Shown here: positions 1 through 10,975 of the stretch, piece by piece
Numbering within the stretch: the first letter of the stretch is position 1
Layout: the number at the start of each line of letters is the position of its first letter
NCBI GenBank assembly: GCA_033064195.1
Contig: JARBJD010000102.1
Span: 160,375 to 224,374 of the forward strand
Source: Blattamonas nauphoetae
Lineage: Eukaryota; Preaxostyla; Oxymonadida
Direction: 5' to 3'
DNA length: 64,000 bases
Made by a program: the position numbers and the translations under genes
The notes under the pieces: model-generated
What the model was told of the DNA's origin: nothing
The model's input: only the letters and a program-made list of their open reading frames with translations
Database searches by the model: none

Positions 1-619
1 GTGAAGATGGTGAATGGATGCAGTGAAACTTTATGGCTTGAATTAGTTCATCTGACGCAGGAGTATGTGGAGGAAGCGTGACGTTCGATGCTGTTTGGAG
101 GATTCCGCAAGCCTTCTTTTGGCCGAGTAATATATCATTAGGCCATTTGATAAATGCAGATGAACATCCAATTGACCTGATTGCATGACAAACTGAGGCA
201 GACAAGCTCATTCTTACCTTGTTGAGCCATGATGAGAGTTCTTCTCCTTCTAAATGGTTGACTGAGTTGACTTGGCGGATGACAAACGAGCAATAAATAT
301 TTCCAAGCGTGGAACTATGCCATGATCGTGATTTTGTACCTTTTCCTGCCGACTGTTGCTCCGCCAGGACGATTGAAAAGGGTTGTTCTGGATCGGTGAG
401 AATGTCATGTTACACACGAAAATATTGGATTATCTGAGCTATATCCATTGTTGATGAACATTCATCTGCGTAATAATATAGTGGGGGGCCTAGAACAGAA
501 TTAGGCGTGAACAGAGTGAAGATGGATGACAGACTGGTAATGGTGGGGTTATGACTTGACAAGATGTCAGTATAGTGTTTGAGAGAAAACATAGTGGAAT
601 CTTCCATTGAGGTGGTCAT
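1..619 (-). CDS. HLCS: Biotin--protein ligase (BirA/holocarboxylase synthetase family), 3' part cut by window edge
   Basis: The enzyme activates biotin with ATP and attaches it to a lysine of biotin-dependent carboxylases. The first exon runs from an ATG at 619 and contains PPLYYYADECSSTMD, which matches the family 'E-x-x-SSTMD/STN' segment. After a short intron (about 425 down to 393) the frame continues with SIVLAEQQSAGKGTKSRSW, the biotinyl-AMP-binding loop in which GKGTKSRSW stands for the usual GRGRRGRxW. KWPNDILLGQKKACGIL follows, the family's most diagnostic motif. The C-terminal part of the catalytic domain lies off the left edge, so its completeness cannot be judged. The next gene, RRP4, ends 230 bp upstream on the same strand. 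The ATG at 619 is chosen over one at 607 only because it is the first in frame. The product is probably cytosolic because no targeting peptide is visible. Confidence 0.85.
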
Positions 620-849
620 TTTACCGTTCCTGCAGTGTCAGATCTTGATGGAGACACAATTTGAATATCATTCATCACTCTTCCCTTCACATCTCCCTTT
701 ACATCCTCCTTCTCCACCAAACGGAGTTCGAAATGAAGATATCATTGTATGCAGAGGAAAATAGTCTTGTTCACAAGAAATTCGATGACGGATTAATGAA
801 GTCTTGTTTTTTCGAGATTTCATGATGAAAATCTTCAATAGTGAAATGT

Positions 850-2054
850 TCACGTGGATGCAGCATTAGAAAGCCGATATGCTCGAAAGTCAGTGAGCAG
901 TTTGTGCCCAATCTGGTCGTTGAGGAGGTCAATGACTTCCAGCTTCTGTTTGTGCGAGAAATTGAAAAGTTCCTGAATGAAAGGGATTAAAATTATTGAC
1001 CGAAGAACGCGAAACCTCGACAACTTGTGGTGATATCGGTTCCCATTCAGAATTCATTAAGAGAAGGATGTTTCTGAGCCGAGCCATAGCAAGGCGAGTT
1101 CCTCGTTCAAAAGGTGAGAAAGGAAGAGCAGATGAATCCGAAAGGACGTTGGATGTTCGTGGAATGAATGAAGCTCCCTACAAATCAAAAAATTGCGATG
1201 GCGTGAAAGGCCTTCAAACCGCATAATCCTCTCGAAGTTGTTGGTTAATATCAATGTCAGATGACGGTGACAGCCAAATATACCCATTTAATCCAAATAT
1301 ACTTTTCACACCAAACGAGAAAGTAAAAAAATGCTGACAAGATGAATGAGAAGAAGGGAACCTGTTTTGTACGGACTATCAATGATGATGCAACTTTGAC
1401 TAAAATTCCATTTTCTAACTAAATCGTTTTGTGGAAGAAATATGAGACATACCCTCCCATACAGCAGGTTCCTGGAGTGGAGAGCTAAGCTGCCATCAGC
1501 ATGCACTTTCTGGACCTCCGCCTTGGATGAATCAGATGAAAAGAGAGAATACATACACTGATAAGATCCCCCTCTTGTAGGAACCCCCTCATATTCAGTT
1601 CATCAGTGGCATCTTTGATACGCAGTTCATTTCCAGGGAGATTGATTGCTCCCAATTTAATTCCAGCGAATAGTTTCGAGTGAACATCAATTTTCCATTG
1701 GTGTTGAACAATCTGGATGATACATTAGAATTATAGAGAAAAAAGATGAAGATAGGGCTGTATGTGGCAAACTTCGACAACACGACCAACTACCACATCT
1801 CCAACTTCTCCCTGATAGCTACATGACAGTATGATTCAGTAAAGTCGACTGACAGACTTTGTGCGAAGTGGCTTCACCGAAAGAAACTTATTTTGGAGTG
1901 AAGCTGTTCCAAGGATGGTTGAAACGATTCCACGAGAGGTTTGGCGAGTACCATGTCCACTGTCACATGAGATTCATAGACAAAGAGAAATATACTTGAC
2001 AAAGTCACCGGTTTCATCAATTATTTCACCTGGAAGAGCAATTGTTTCTGACAT
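850..2054 (-). CDS. RRP4: Exosome complex RNA-binding subunit RRP4 (multi-exon)
   Basis: This is a cap subunit of the RNA exosome, which degrades and trims RNA 3' ends. The model starts at an ATG at 2054 (MSETIALPGEIIDE). The next exon carries DSGHGT, the RGHGT-like N-terminal signature. The S1 domain follows: YQGEVGDVVVGRVVE, then an intron, then HQWKIDVHSKLFAGI and MRGFLQEGDLIS, then an intron of about 35 nt, then AEVQKVHADGSLALHSR. The KH-like part is recognised from IFGLNGYIWLSP and the helix ARLRNILLLMN. The last exon ends in FRAYRLSNAAST and a TGA at 850. At least six introns of about 30-100 nt are needed to keep the alignable frame. The stretch between the S1 and KH parts is the least certain. 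Overall size of about 260-280 residues fits the family. Confidence 0.88.
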
Positions 2055-2375
2055 GGGTTTTACTGAAAGCAGAGAGGTAGGAAATCAAAGAATGAGGAAA
2101 TGTGATGAAATTGATATGGACACACAATATGACGAACCGTTTGTCCAATATCCTCAAGAATGATTTCAGACGAGATCCTACCCACGAGAGCTTGAAGAAG
2201 TGCAGTTTGGCCACAGAGGATTCAAATGAACGAAGAGAATTTTGATAAAAGAAGTTCAAAAAATAATGACATTTTTGTTGAAACGAGAAATAATGACTCA
2301 AAAATATTCTGGAAGAGAAAGGAGTATTTTCCAGATTTGTCAAAACGGAAAGCGGTGATTTCCCGAAGGAGCTCG

Positions 2376-4172
2376 CTACCCAGGAAGGCCGGGTAGATCT
2401 GGGACAATCGTCCCATGTGGTTTATGTGTTTTTGGTGCTTCTCTGTTGGAGAGTGTGCGTTTCGGTTTTGGGTTGGACGATCTTTGCGGGAGTGTCGTGG
2501 TAGCGCCTGTCGAAAGCGTGACTTTTTGTGATTTTACCAGATTGGCTTTTGGCTTTGCTTTTTGAGTTGGGATGGAGTCTGACATTATTGTCTGTCTCTG
2601 AGGGGCGATTTGGAGGACGAATGGCAATGGGTTGGAGAGACTGGGGGACGGCGACGGGGACAATGAAGGAGTGTACCCGGATTTGAAAGGAAGAGGCGGC
2701 GTGGGAGTTGGTTTTGCGGAGGGTGAAGTTGAGCGTGGAGGGGAGTCACGGCTGGGAGACCGTTTCATAAACAACTTGGATGGTTTGTGCTGGCGAGGGG
2801 CATCCTGGAGAGGCGCCACGAGGAGGTTAAGAGGGGCAGGTGATACTGTTTTCTGGAAGACGGGAGGATGCTGTGTGGGTTGAGGCAGAGGCTGGATTTT
2901 GGGAGAGGGAGACGATGAAGATGAATCTTCAAATCCCGGTGGGAGAGTGGATGAGGTGTGGGCATCTTCATCACACAATCCAAAAAATGGGACTGCTAGG
3001 AATGAATCAAGATTGAATTGCTGCGAAAATCGAAGTGACGGCTCGTTTTCTGTGGGTTCTTCAACAGGCGGATGTGATGAAGGTTTGCTCTCTGTAATTG
3101 ACGAAATTATGTCATGGAGGAGTTGATGTTGGAAAAAATCAGGAATAAATTGATCATATATGCCCTGAGGAACGATTCCATGAGTCAGGAGAGCTCTAAC
3201 TATTTCAGCGACAAATCGAACAGTTTCATCCACATCTCGTTCACAATGTCCAATAAATTGCGAGATTTTTGGGTGAATCTGCGTAAAATCACTTGTTTTA
3301 TTTGTTAGGAACGAAATAAGGAGCACATTTTTCGTTTCAGATTTCAGGTGGTGGATTCGGTTGGTGAAGAGTGAACTCGTTTCATCAGCAAGAAAAAGTG
3401 AGACAGCATAGGAAAGAGTCCAAGATTTTTCAGATTTGAGAAGAAAATCTTTCTGGGTTTGAAAAGAGTGGAGTTTTTGGACATGTTCGTAGTAGCTGCT
3501 TCTAGCGGAATCCAACTGTTGATGAACAGTTTGCATGAATGTATATGACCGTGCACTGAGTGATGAATGAGTTCACGGGCACAGACTTAAGTTGGCCAGC
3601 AAACACTCGATCAGCCCAGATTTGGAGACGAAACAGGAGAAAAATTTAAATTTTGAAAATGAAATGCGAATATATGTGCTGTCTTGAGCGAGTTCGGACC
3701 ATTCAGCGATGATCTGAAACTGTTTCACAGGTGCTGGGGGAGTGTGGATGATGTGTTGTGTGACCAGTGCTGGAGGAGAGTGAGCAGGTTAGTGTTGCTT
3801 GGGACTCACTGATAGTTTGGGAGTGACACCACATTCACTGCAGACAGGTCTTCTTTGTCGAAATAGCGTCGTTTCATCTTCCTCTGAAAACGGCTCTTCG
3901 AGTGTTCTGCTCCCTTGTTCTCCTTGTCGTACTCCTGCCACTTCTGTTCCATCACACCAGCTTCCTACCGGTCTGGCTTGGTGATGTGAGAGAAAGTTCG
4001 GTGAGAGCGAAGTGATTCCTGTCAGGGTGAAGAGTTCGGGGATGTGCACGATAGTTGTGATGTAAGGGTGATATGTGAATTGTTTGAGACGAAGAGTGAC
4101 ATAAAATTCCGAATCAGTTTCATGCCAAGTGGAAGTGGAGAAAAGGTGATGGAGTTCGTATGAGGATTCAGC
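2376..4172 (-). CDS. Unrecognised protein with proline-rich C-terminal region; 5' end unresolved
   Basis: I do not recognise the family. A long uninterrupted exon (about 3536 to 2376) encodes a helical region followed by a Ser/Pro-rich, basic low-complexity tail (many PSPS, PPLP and TPTP runs). Upstream protein-like frames join through two short candidate introns. One has 21 nt (GT at about 3579, AG at about 3559) and restores the frame into ARSYTFMQTVHQQLD. One has 46 nt, near 3808-3763, and contains ACTAAC. The first exon includes RPVCSECG, a possible half zinc site, and FYVTLRLKQF. It stays open to about 4172 without an ATG, so the start may lie in an upstream exon antisense to the SNF1 gene. 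A donor overlapping the stop at 2376 could instead splice into an open frame near 2343-2060, giving a longer C-terminus. A lipid- or membrane-linked role is possible, but nothing in the sequence proves it. Confidence 0.55.
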
Positions 4173-4203
4173 TTAAAGGGTCCGATCAACGAACCACACA
4201 GGA

Positions 4204-5733
4204 ATGTCCAATCCAGATCAGGCCAAAGATGATACCGACGGTGGAAAGCACAAAGGAAAAAAGGAAACCATCAAGATTGGAAACTATATCCTTGGCCGAA
4301 CAATCGGTGTTGGTTCATTCGGAAAAGTCAAGCTTGGTGAGCATCAGCTAACTCATCATGTTGTTGCAGTCAAAGTCCTGAATCGAAAGAAAATTAAATC
4401 TCTCAATATGGATTCCAAAGTCCGTCGAGAAATCTCAATCATGAAGCTCTTCAACCATCCACACGTCGTCAAGCTCTACGAAGTTATCGGCACAGATCGA
4501 AACATCTTCATGATCATGGAATTCATTTCTGGGGGAGAGATGTTCGATTATATTGTCACAAAAGGTAAAATTCCAGAAGACGAAGCCCGCCGATTCTTCC
4601 AACAGATCATCTCTGGAGTGGAGTACTGCCACAAGCATAAAGTGGTCCATCGTGATCTCAAACCCGAAAATATTCTTCTTGACTCAAAGAACAACGTCAA
4701 GATCGGTGATTTTGGTCTATCAAACATGATGCGTGATGGAGATTTCCTCACAACTTCATGTGGATCACCGAACTATGCAGCACCCGAAGTCATTGCAGGA
4801 AAAATGTATGCTGGTCCTGGAGTTGATGTCTGGAGTTGTGGAGTTATTCTTTATGCCCTTCTCTGCTCCAGACTCCCGTTCGATGACTCCTCCCTCGAAG
4901 CACTTTTCCAAAAGATCAAAACAGGAAGCTACACTATGCCACATACTCTCCCTGCTGATGCAAAGGATTTGATCGGAAGGATGCTCACTGTCGATCCAGT
5001 CAAAAGAATCACGATTCCAGAAATCAGACATCATCCATGGTTTTTGAAGAATCTTCCTGAGTATCTTGCGACTCCTATTGATGATAGCCAATTGTATCGT
5101 GTCAAAGCTATCGATTCTGAGGTTGTTGACGAGATTTGCCAGAAGCTGCACATTACGACTGAACAATGTCTAAAAGAACTGCAACGAAGCTCAAATACAA
5201 CTACACAAGCAGCGGTGATGTATTCATTGATCATGGATCAAAAGAGAGATGGATCCCAAGGCGTCCGGCCAGTGGAAACCCACCAAGTTGAAATTCCAGA
5301 ATTTGCGGGAATTGAAATGCGGAATTACGTGGAAACCATCCCTGACGATGGAAAACAATCTGCATCGAAAGACGAGTCTGGTCCTTCCCCTGCAGACGGC
5401 TCACTCGAACGCAAATGGACACTCGGCGCTGACAGTGATAAGTCACCTCCCGAAATCATGAACGAACTCTTTACTGTTCTCAAACAATTGAACTTTGAAT
5501 GGCGGATGGTGTCAACATACCAATTGCACTGTCGCCTTCGCCAAACTCCGAAGAGCACAATGGCCAGACAACCAATCGAAATATGCATCCAGCTCTTCCG
5601 ACTCGACGACAGATCGAGTGTTCAAACAAGTGGGTCTCGTCCAAAATATAAGATTGACATGAGACGCCTCACTGGGGACACATTCCCGTTCATGGCTTTA
5701 TGTTCAGCCATTCTGGGAAATATATCAATCTAG
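4204..5733 (+). CDS. SNF1: SNF1/AMPK catalytic alpha subunit (single exon, 509 aa)
   Basis: This is a Ser/Thr kinase of the energy-sensing AMPK/SNF1 complex. The kinase domain spans about residues 20-275: glycine loop IGVGSFGKVKLG, catalytic VHRDLKPENILL, DFG in IGDFGLSNMM, and activation loop TTSCGSPNYAAPEV with the LKB1-type target threonine just before SCGSP. A UBA-like autoinhibitory segment follows at about 295-345. A C-terminal KA1-like/alpha-CTD ends the protein (about 415-509; FEWRMVSTYQLHCRLR, IQLFRLDD, FPFMALCSAIL). Length and domain order are normal for the family. The ATG at 4204 is preferred because the next in-frame region is already the kinase domain, and the 20-residue lead is acidic and polar as in homologues. 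No intron is needed. The gene lies divergent from the unknown gene on the left, with almost no space between them. Confidence 0.95.
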   Translation: MSNPDQAKDDTDGGKHKGKKETIKIGNYILGRTIGVGSFGKVKLGEHQLTHHVVAVKVLNRKKIKSLNMDSKVRREISIMKLFNHPHVVKLYEVIGTDRNIFMIMEFISGGEMFDYIVTKGKIPEDEARRFFQQIISGVEYCHKHKVVHRDLKPENILLDSKNNVKIGDFGLSNMMRDGDFLTTSCGSPNYAAPEVIAGKMYAGPGVDVWSCGVILYALLCSRLPFDDSSLEALFQKIKTGSYTMPHTLPADAKDLIGRMLTVDPVKRITIPEIRHHPWFLKNLPEYLATPIDDSQLYRVKAIDSEVVDEICQKLHITTEQCLKELQRSSNTTTQAAVMYSLIMDQKRDGSQGVRPVETHQVEIPEFAGIEMRNYVETIPDDGKQSASKDESGPSPADGSLERKWTLGADSDKSPPEIMNELFTVLKQLNFEWRMVSTYQLHCRLRQTPKSTMARQPIEICIQLFRLDDRSSVQTSGSRPKYKIDMRRLTGDTFPFMALCSAILGNISI

Positions 5734-6068
5734 GGACAACAGCTTCACCAGATTGTCACTCATTAATTTCAACCATTCCTGATTTTATATCTTTTTTCGA
5801 ACTTCAGTTATCAAATCATCGAAACTGGTTCTTATTCAAGACAACGATATTTTTCTGATGAAATGTTAAATCATGACCAGAAAATGGTGAGGAAGACAGA
5901 GCGGGACTTTTCTGTTTGTTGAAAGAAGAAATTCACGGAAGAGTAAAACAAAAAGCTAGATAAAGATGAGTTCAGATTGGAAGATGGGAGAGAACAAGCT
6001 GTGCAAGATATCGTTTGAACTGTGTCAGCCCGTCTCCTTCTGTGTCATCTAAGAGAAGAATGAGAAGG
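5734..6068. other. Intergenic, convergent 3' ends of SNF1 and the Sec23/24-like gene
   Basis: About 335 bp between two convergent stop codons. It is AT-rich, and I see no protein-like frame on either strand, no tRNA and no repeat. Confidence 0.6.
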
Positions 6069-8789
6069 TTAAAAAGCTCCCAAACCACGAATCACACGTG
6101 GGATGTTGTGTGCTGGTCTTGCAGATATCGAGAGATGGTCCTCAGAAAGAAGAAGGTTGAAAAGGACTGTCGCAGCGCAGGTCGACGGAGGTGGAACGAA
6201 CGAGGACACCTGGAGGAACGAATGGTGAGGAATCACATTTCCAATCAAGTCCCATTTCCCATATTTTTCTGAAAACCGCTTTGCCAGTCGGGAGGACGTT
6301 GGAGGAGGCCAAGTCAAGTGGGCATCGGAGTCCGAGTCGTCGAGTGGGTTGGGATCGGTTCGTTCTTTGGCGACAGCTGTGTTTCCGAGGAGGATGGTCG
6401 ACGGGAGTGTTTGGAGGAGGAAGTACGCACACTCGTTCATCTCGTTCAGCGCCGAGGCGGACAGATGGAGCTGGTGGACATCGCAATTCTCACAATCAGG
6501 CCAAGCGGAGAGTTGAGGGGTGAAGAGAGAGGCGATCGAGATTGGGTCCAACCTGCGTGCGTAAGAAAGGATCTGTTCCATCGAAGCGAAGCCGGTGAGC
6601 GAGATGGTGGGATTCCAGAACGACGGATGGCTTGCGAGGGCGAAGGCGAGCTCGACAAGACCGTCCAAGTTTGTGCTCATTTCGGAGAAGTGGAAGTCCA
6701 ACTGGGTCACCTCGCTTCGTCCGTCCCAGTCGTCCTCGTTGATGGTTTTGTGGTAGATGATGAGGAGGTTCCGGACGAGAGAGACCACAGCCTGGATTGT
6801 GGGGAGTCCGGGCGGAGATGTGACGAGTGTGTGTGTGAAGAGCGTCTTGGCGGAGAGGTGGTGAAGAGTGATGGTGGGTGTCGTCGAGAGGGGAAGGACG
6901 AGATTGAAGACTCGAGTGGATTTGATCAAAATGAACGATGGGGGAGTTTCTGAGGCTTGTGTGGGATCCTCTTCCTCCTCGAAGACAGCGTGACTTTCAA
7001 CTTTGATTTGGAGTGTGATGGCTTGGGTGAGACGTGGTTGAGTGTATCGAAAAGTGAATGGGAACGAGGACGACGAATCTGCGGCAACGACAGAAAACAC
7101 TTTCGGTGAGAATGTGACTGACTGAGGGAAGGAAGATTGAGGCTGAGAGGAGTGGACAGGGTGGAGTGCATTGTTGGTGAGGGGAGAGAAGAGCGCATAA
7201 TTTGAAGTTTGAAAAGGGGACGCATCGGGCTTGTATGTCAAAACGTTGGAGACAGGGAATTTGGTGAAGGAAGATGAAGACAATGCAGCAAAAGAGGGGG
7301 CAGTGAGAGTCGGTGTGGAGGAATGGAAAGACGACGACTCGAAACGAGGATCGAATGCGTCGGGAACTGGTTCGGAGGAGACCGGGACATGAGTGACGAC
7401 TTCCAGACCCGGCGACGAATGGACAGTGATGGTGATGTTCCTCTGCTGGCTCATGCTCGCAGAAAGGTTGGTTTGGATGTGTATTTTGAACAGATCTCGA
7501 TTGGCCGAAGCGATTGGAGAGGACAGGTGGAATAGTTGACCGTTTGTGAGTTGATACAAAGGAGTGATTCCGTGAATGGGTTGCTGGAAGGTTGTTGTGT
7601 CTTGTTCCAACCAGGATTCTCCAAAACAATGAGCTGTGACAGAAATACAACAGTTTGCGAGATGTGAGGCGAGTGCTGTTGAGACATCTCGGGAAAGAAA
7701 GGGGGAGGGGGTGACGAGAAGAAGGACAAAGGAACAATTTTGGGGGCAGATTCCGTGTTGTGGATCAGAGATGAAGGAGGAAAGGTAGTGGAGAGAGTGA
7801 ATGAGAGATGTCGGAGCAAGGCTTGATCGTGGTCGTTGAGGAAGAGAAGAGATCACATCGTCGAATATCTCGCGCATATACCACTGTGAAGAGAGTTGAC
7901 AAGAGATTCAGAGAAAATAATTGCATACAGGGAGAAATAAGACAGTATTTCGGAGATTGGAGTGGAGTGTGGCAATAGGGGGAACATCGTCCATTTCAGT
8001 GAATTCAAGATCATCAATTGTTGAGATTGTGATGAAAGAAGGAGATAATGTTTGGGGATGTACGGTCAGAACGGAAAAATGTCCTCGATAAAGAAGCACA
8101 AGCCCAAGATCGACTATTCGGGGGAGTGTTTTGATTTCTTCCTGGAGGACATGAACTAACTCTCTCATGTGATCAGGTGGCCCTAAAAATAAGAAATATA
8201 GCTTCTTCATCAGAGAGAAAGCAAACCTGAACAGTCGACGAAAAATGTGATATTTGGAGACCATTCTGAGGATATACTCTCAACTTCCTGGTGTGATGTC
8301 GACTGAAGGAGAAAATCGACTGGATTTACAGAGATTTTACGAGAAGGAATCGCATGTCGGGAAGTCTCGGGGATGAGATCAAATGAGTCATGACTAAATT
8401 CAACTCTTGACTGTCTGACTGATGAAGAGTACAAAGAACTCGGTGCAGCAGATATATGTGCGCAGAAAGGACAGTTGAGTGTTCCATCACTTTCAAAGAC
8501 AAAAGGTTTCGAGACGATACAATGGCAAGATGGGCACGTATCCAGGGACGAAGAGTTTGTTTCTGGAAGAGACTTCTGAACAGGATAATATGCTGGAAAA
8601 GCATCTGAAAAAGGCAAAAAGTGAAATCCGATCGGGAGTTTATCGTTGATGTTTGATGATTCTGTTTGATGATAGGCCAGTGTTCGAGTAGAGAGATAAT
8701 AGGACAAAAGATTTGCGAAAATGGATATATATACCTGTGTTGGGGATGTAGGTGTGAGTAAAATAGAAGAACTTCCTCCGTTCTTCCAT
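6069..8789 (-). CDS. Divergent Sec23/Sec24-like COPII coat protein (multi-exon)
   Basis: Sec23 and Sec24 form the inner COPII coat that sorts cargo at ER exit sites. The model starts at an ATG at 8789 (MEERRKFFYFTHTY). After a short intron it shows a zinc-ribbon with two CxxC pairs (DTCPSCHCIV and LNCPFCAH), the family's Zn-finger. A trunk/vWA-like start (NITFFVDCSG) continues after an intron into GPPDHMRELV and VDLGLVLLY. A large last exon of about 600 residues contains beta-sandwich, helical and gelsolin-like regions with a Ser-rich insert. A convincing Sec24 lies at 24.8 kb, so this is either Sec23 or a second Sec24-type paralogue. It is too divergent for me to decide by eye. Exon joins near 8210-8270 and 7880-7910 are approximate. 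Confidence 0.75.
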
Positions 8790-8968
8790 GAATGTGATAA
8801 ACTCTCCGTTTATGGTCTGAGCTTAGAGTCGTGAACCAAACCTCAGAAATGAACGTCCTTATCCATTGAATTAGAATGAGATGGATGAAAGCGAGATAAA
8901 TTAATCGATTGGCGCAGAAATTGAAATGGTTAGAGGTGGAACACCTACTTGTTAATCAGGACAAAAAA

Positions 8969-9479
8969 TTACTGAAGTGCGACAATTTGTTGACGAATCT
9001 CTTCTCCTCTCTTTTCAGTTTGGGCAGCAAGGTCCTCCAGCCGTTGACTAGTAGGAGATTGAGACGAGAGTGGATGAGAAGAATAATGCTGTGAAGAAGA
9101 TGATACAGATCGGTTTTCAAGTGTTCTTGTGTTTTAGTTAACATCATGAGAGCTTCATCTCTGTTTTGTGGGAGGAGAACGGTTCCTGTGAGTTTGTAGA
9201 TTTCGTCTCCTTCTTTCGTCAAATCCATTTCCTTGGAAAAATCAAGGAGAAGAACGCAATAAAATGTGATTTAAATGTGAAATACGAACTTTCTTTGCAA
9301 GTTCTACTTCACTTAATTGAGTAATGAGCTTTTGTCGGTTCGTTTGAATATTTGTGAGTTCTTGTGATGGAAATGAAAGAAAAGAATAAATTGAAGGAGA
9401 AAATGAGACCCTTTTGACATTCTTTAACTTTCTTGAGAAGCTCCTCAACTTGGGCTTGTTTATCGGATGGGAGGGCCAT
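8969..9479 (-). CDS. PFDN6: Prefoldin subunit 6 (beta-type prefoldin, multi-exon)
   Basis: Prefoldin captures unfolded actin and tubulin and passes them to the CCT chaperonin. The start is the ATG at 9479 (MALPSDKQAQVEELLKKVK). An intron leads to a coiled-coil exon ELTNIQTNRQKLITQLSEVE. A further exon carries the beta-hairpin motif DEIYKLTGTVLLPQNRDEA, equivalent to the VYKLIGPVLVKQD-type segment of family members. An intron with GT at about 9106 and CTACTAG at its end joins EHLKTDL to QRLEDLAAQTEKRGEEI. The protein finishes with RQQIVALQ and a TAA at 8969. Two coiled-coil helices around a hairpin and a size of roughly 115-125 residues fit PFDN6. The frame only works when spliced, which supports the introns. 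Confidence 0.85.
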
Positions 9480-9848
9480 GGTGAAAAATCATAGGCCGAT
9501 CAGTCTGTCCACACTGTCATCGCATTTTCCCGATGTTTCACATCTGAATTTCCAACATATTTTGGCAATAACGCGGACAGTATTCGAAATTCGCGTCTTG
9601 TTGAAAGGAACAGTCATTATTCGGTTTCAACTGAGATCTGTGATTTACCTCTCTCAATTTCAAATTACACCAACTATGTCAGAGAATAATATAAACCCCT
9701 ATCATGTAGTTCTTATTCAACCACTTCATTCCTCAAAATTTGCCCTCAGAGTCGGAAAATAAGCATGAAGTGAGAAACATTGAATGAAGATTGAAAATGA
9801 TCTAAATTGTTTGGTATATGTTCCCCAACGAATAAAAATACAATAAAA
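9480..9848. other. Intergenic between PFDN6 and the TBC-domain gene
   Basis: About 370 bp on the 5' side of PFDN6 and the 3' side of the TBC gene. A 28-codon ATG frame on the plus strand (9676-9762) looks slightly protein-like but has no recognisable relative and no support beyond being open. Otherwise I see nothing. Confidence 0.45.
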
Positions 9849-10975
9849 TTACTTCTTACGGACCATGAGAGGATCCCAAGGATGCCTGACAAGCTTGGTG
9901 TACAAATCTTCAGGGAGGCCTTTTGCCTGAGTGAAGAGGTTATTTTGATAAAGAATACAGACAATCTCGATTGCTTTTGTGATGAGTTGTTTTGCAGGTA
10001 TTGTTCGGAGTTCAGGAAGGTCTTTTAATTTACTGATCGCGTTTCTGAAGAGTTGGAAGGAAAGAATGCTCGTCCAAACTTTGTATCCCGAAAGATGACA
10101 TCTCTAATGAGAATATGCTGGGCAGCCACACATAAGACGTTGAGATGCATCCCATACGCTAATAGGAAATCCCAGATTTGAAGAAGTTCGTTAACAGGCA
10201 ATGTATCGGCCATAAATGACATTAAGGCTACGAAAACATGACAAAAATGATGGGGCGGACGGGAGAAAGCATAAAGCTTTGCAATCATGAAGCGTTCCTT
10301 GAGATATGTAAACAGTTCATTATCTGCCACTTTAAGAACCTCATCAAGTAACTTTGAATGAAAAGGTCAGAAAAGAGAGCACCATACATCAGTTGCTGCA
10401 TGGACACCTTCTAGAGCAGGGAGAACATAGTTTGGGCAGAAATATTGGAGCAGTCTCGAGTAGCAGAAGAATGCGTCGACTTCAGGCATCACATAAATGA
10501 AAGGCGCCAGGATAAGTGACATCCCCTGGACATACGGCATTTTTGAATCCGAATCTGAGATGGAGTGGACATAGGCATTGAGAACTCTAACGAGTTTAAC
10601 TTCTGCAACGCCTTGCTTAAATTTATCATCTTTGATCACGGTTCTGAATGTATCGTCACGAATTTTATCACCAAATTTGCATTTTTTCTGGGCGACCAGG
10701 GCTAAATACTTCTGCGAATCGATTGATGGAATGCGGAGGAAAATCTTCCAGATGGTTCCACGAAGACCGTCTTCTCGATCACACTCCAACTGAAATGAGA
10801 ATAAAGAAATGGTTTTTTAAACATTGAATGGATGATGAAAATTGAGCAAAGAACAGACTCCATCTTGATCCGGAAGCCCTTTGAGGATAACCATCTTTCG
10901 AAGCTCTTTCAAGACTTCCTCCGAGTCTTTAGGATTTTTGGGATCGATGAGTTCACGAAATTCAGCAACACTCAT
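9849..10975 (-). CDS. BUB2: TBC-domain Rab/Tem1-type GTPase-activating protein, BUB2-like
   Basis: TBC proteins stimulate GTP hydrolysis by Rab-type GTPases; BUB2 acts in mitotic-exit control. The first exon starts at an ATG at 10975 (MSVAEFRELIDPKNP). The second begins ECDREDGLRGTIWKIFL, the TBC motif with RG-x-x-W. The arginine finger is visible in KIRDDTFRT (I-x-x-D-x-x-R) and the glutamine finger in PYVQGMSLILAPF. After an intron, ALEGVHA runs on toward ELFTYLKERF and YAFSRPPHHF, and LPVNELLQIWDFLLAYG follows. The last exon ends HPWDPLMVRKK and a TAA at 9849. The short form, almost only the TBC domain, and the APFIYVMPE and ALEGVHA segments resemble BUB2 more than large TBC1D proteins. 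Exact orthology is inferred. Confidence 0.83.

Noticed and set aside
9676-9762. A 28-codon plus-strand frame starting MSENNINPYHVV
   Set aside because: Too short, no recognisable relative and no neighbouring exon that joins in phase.
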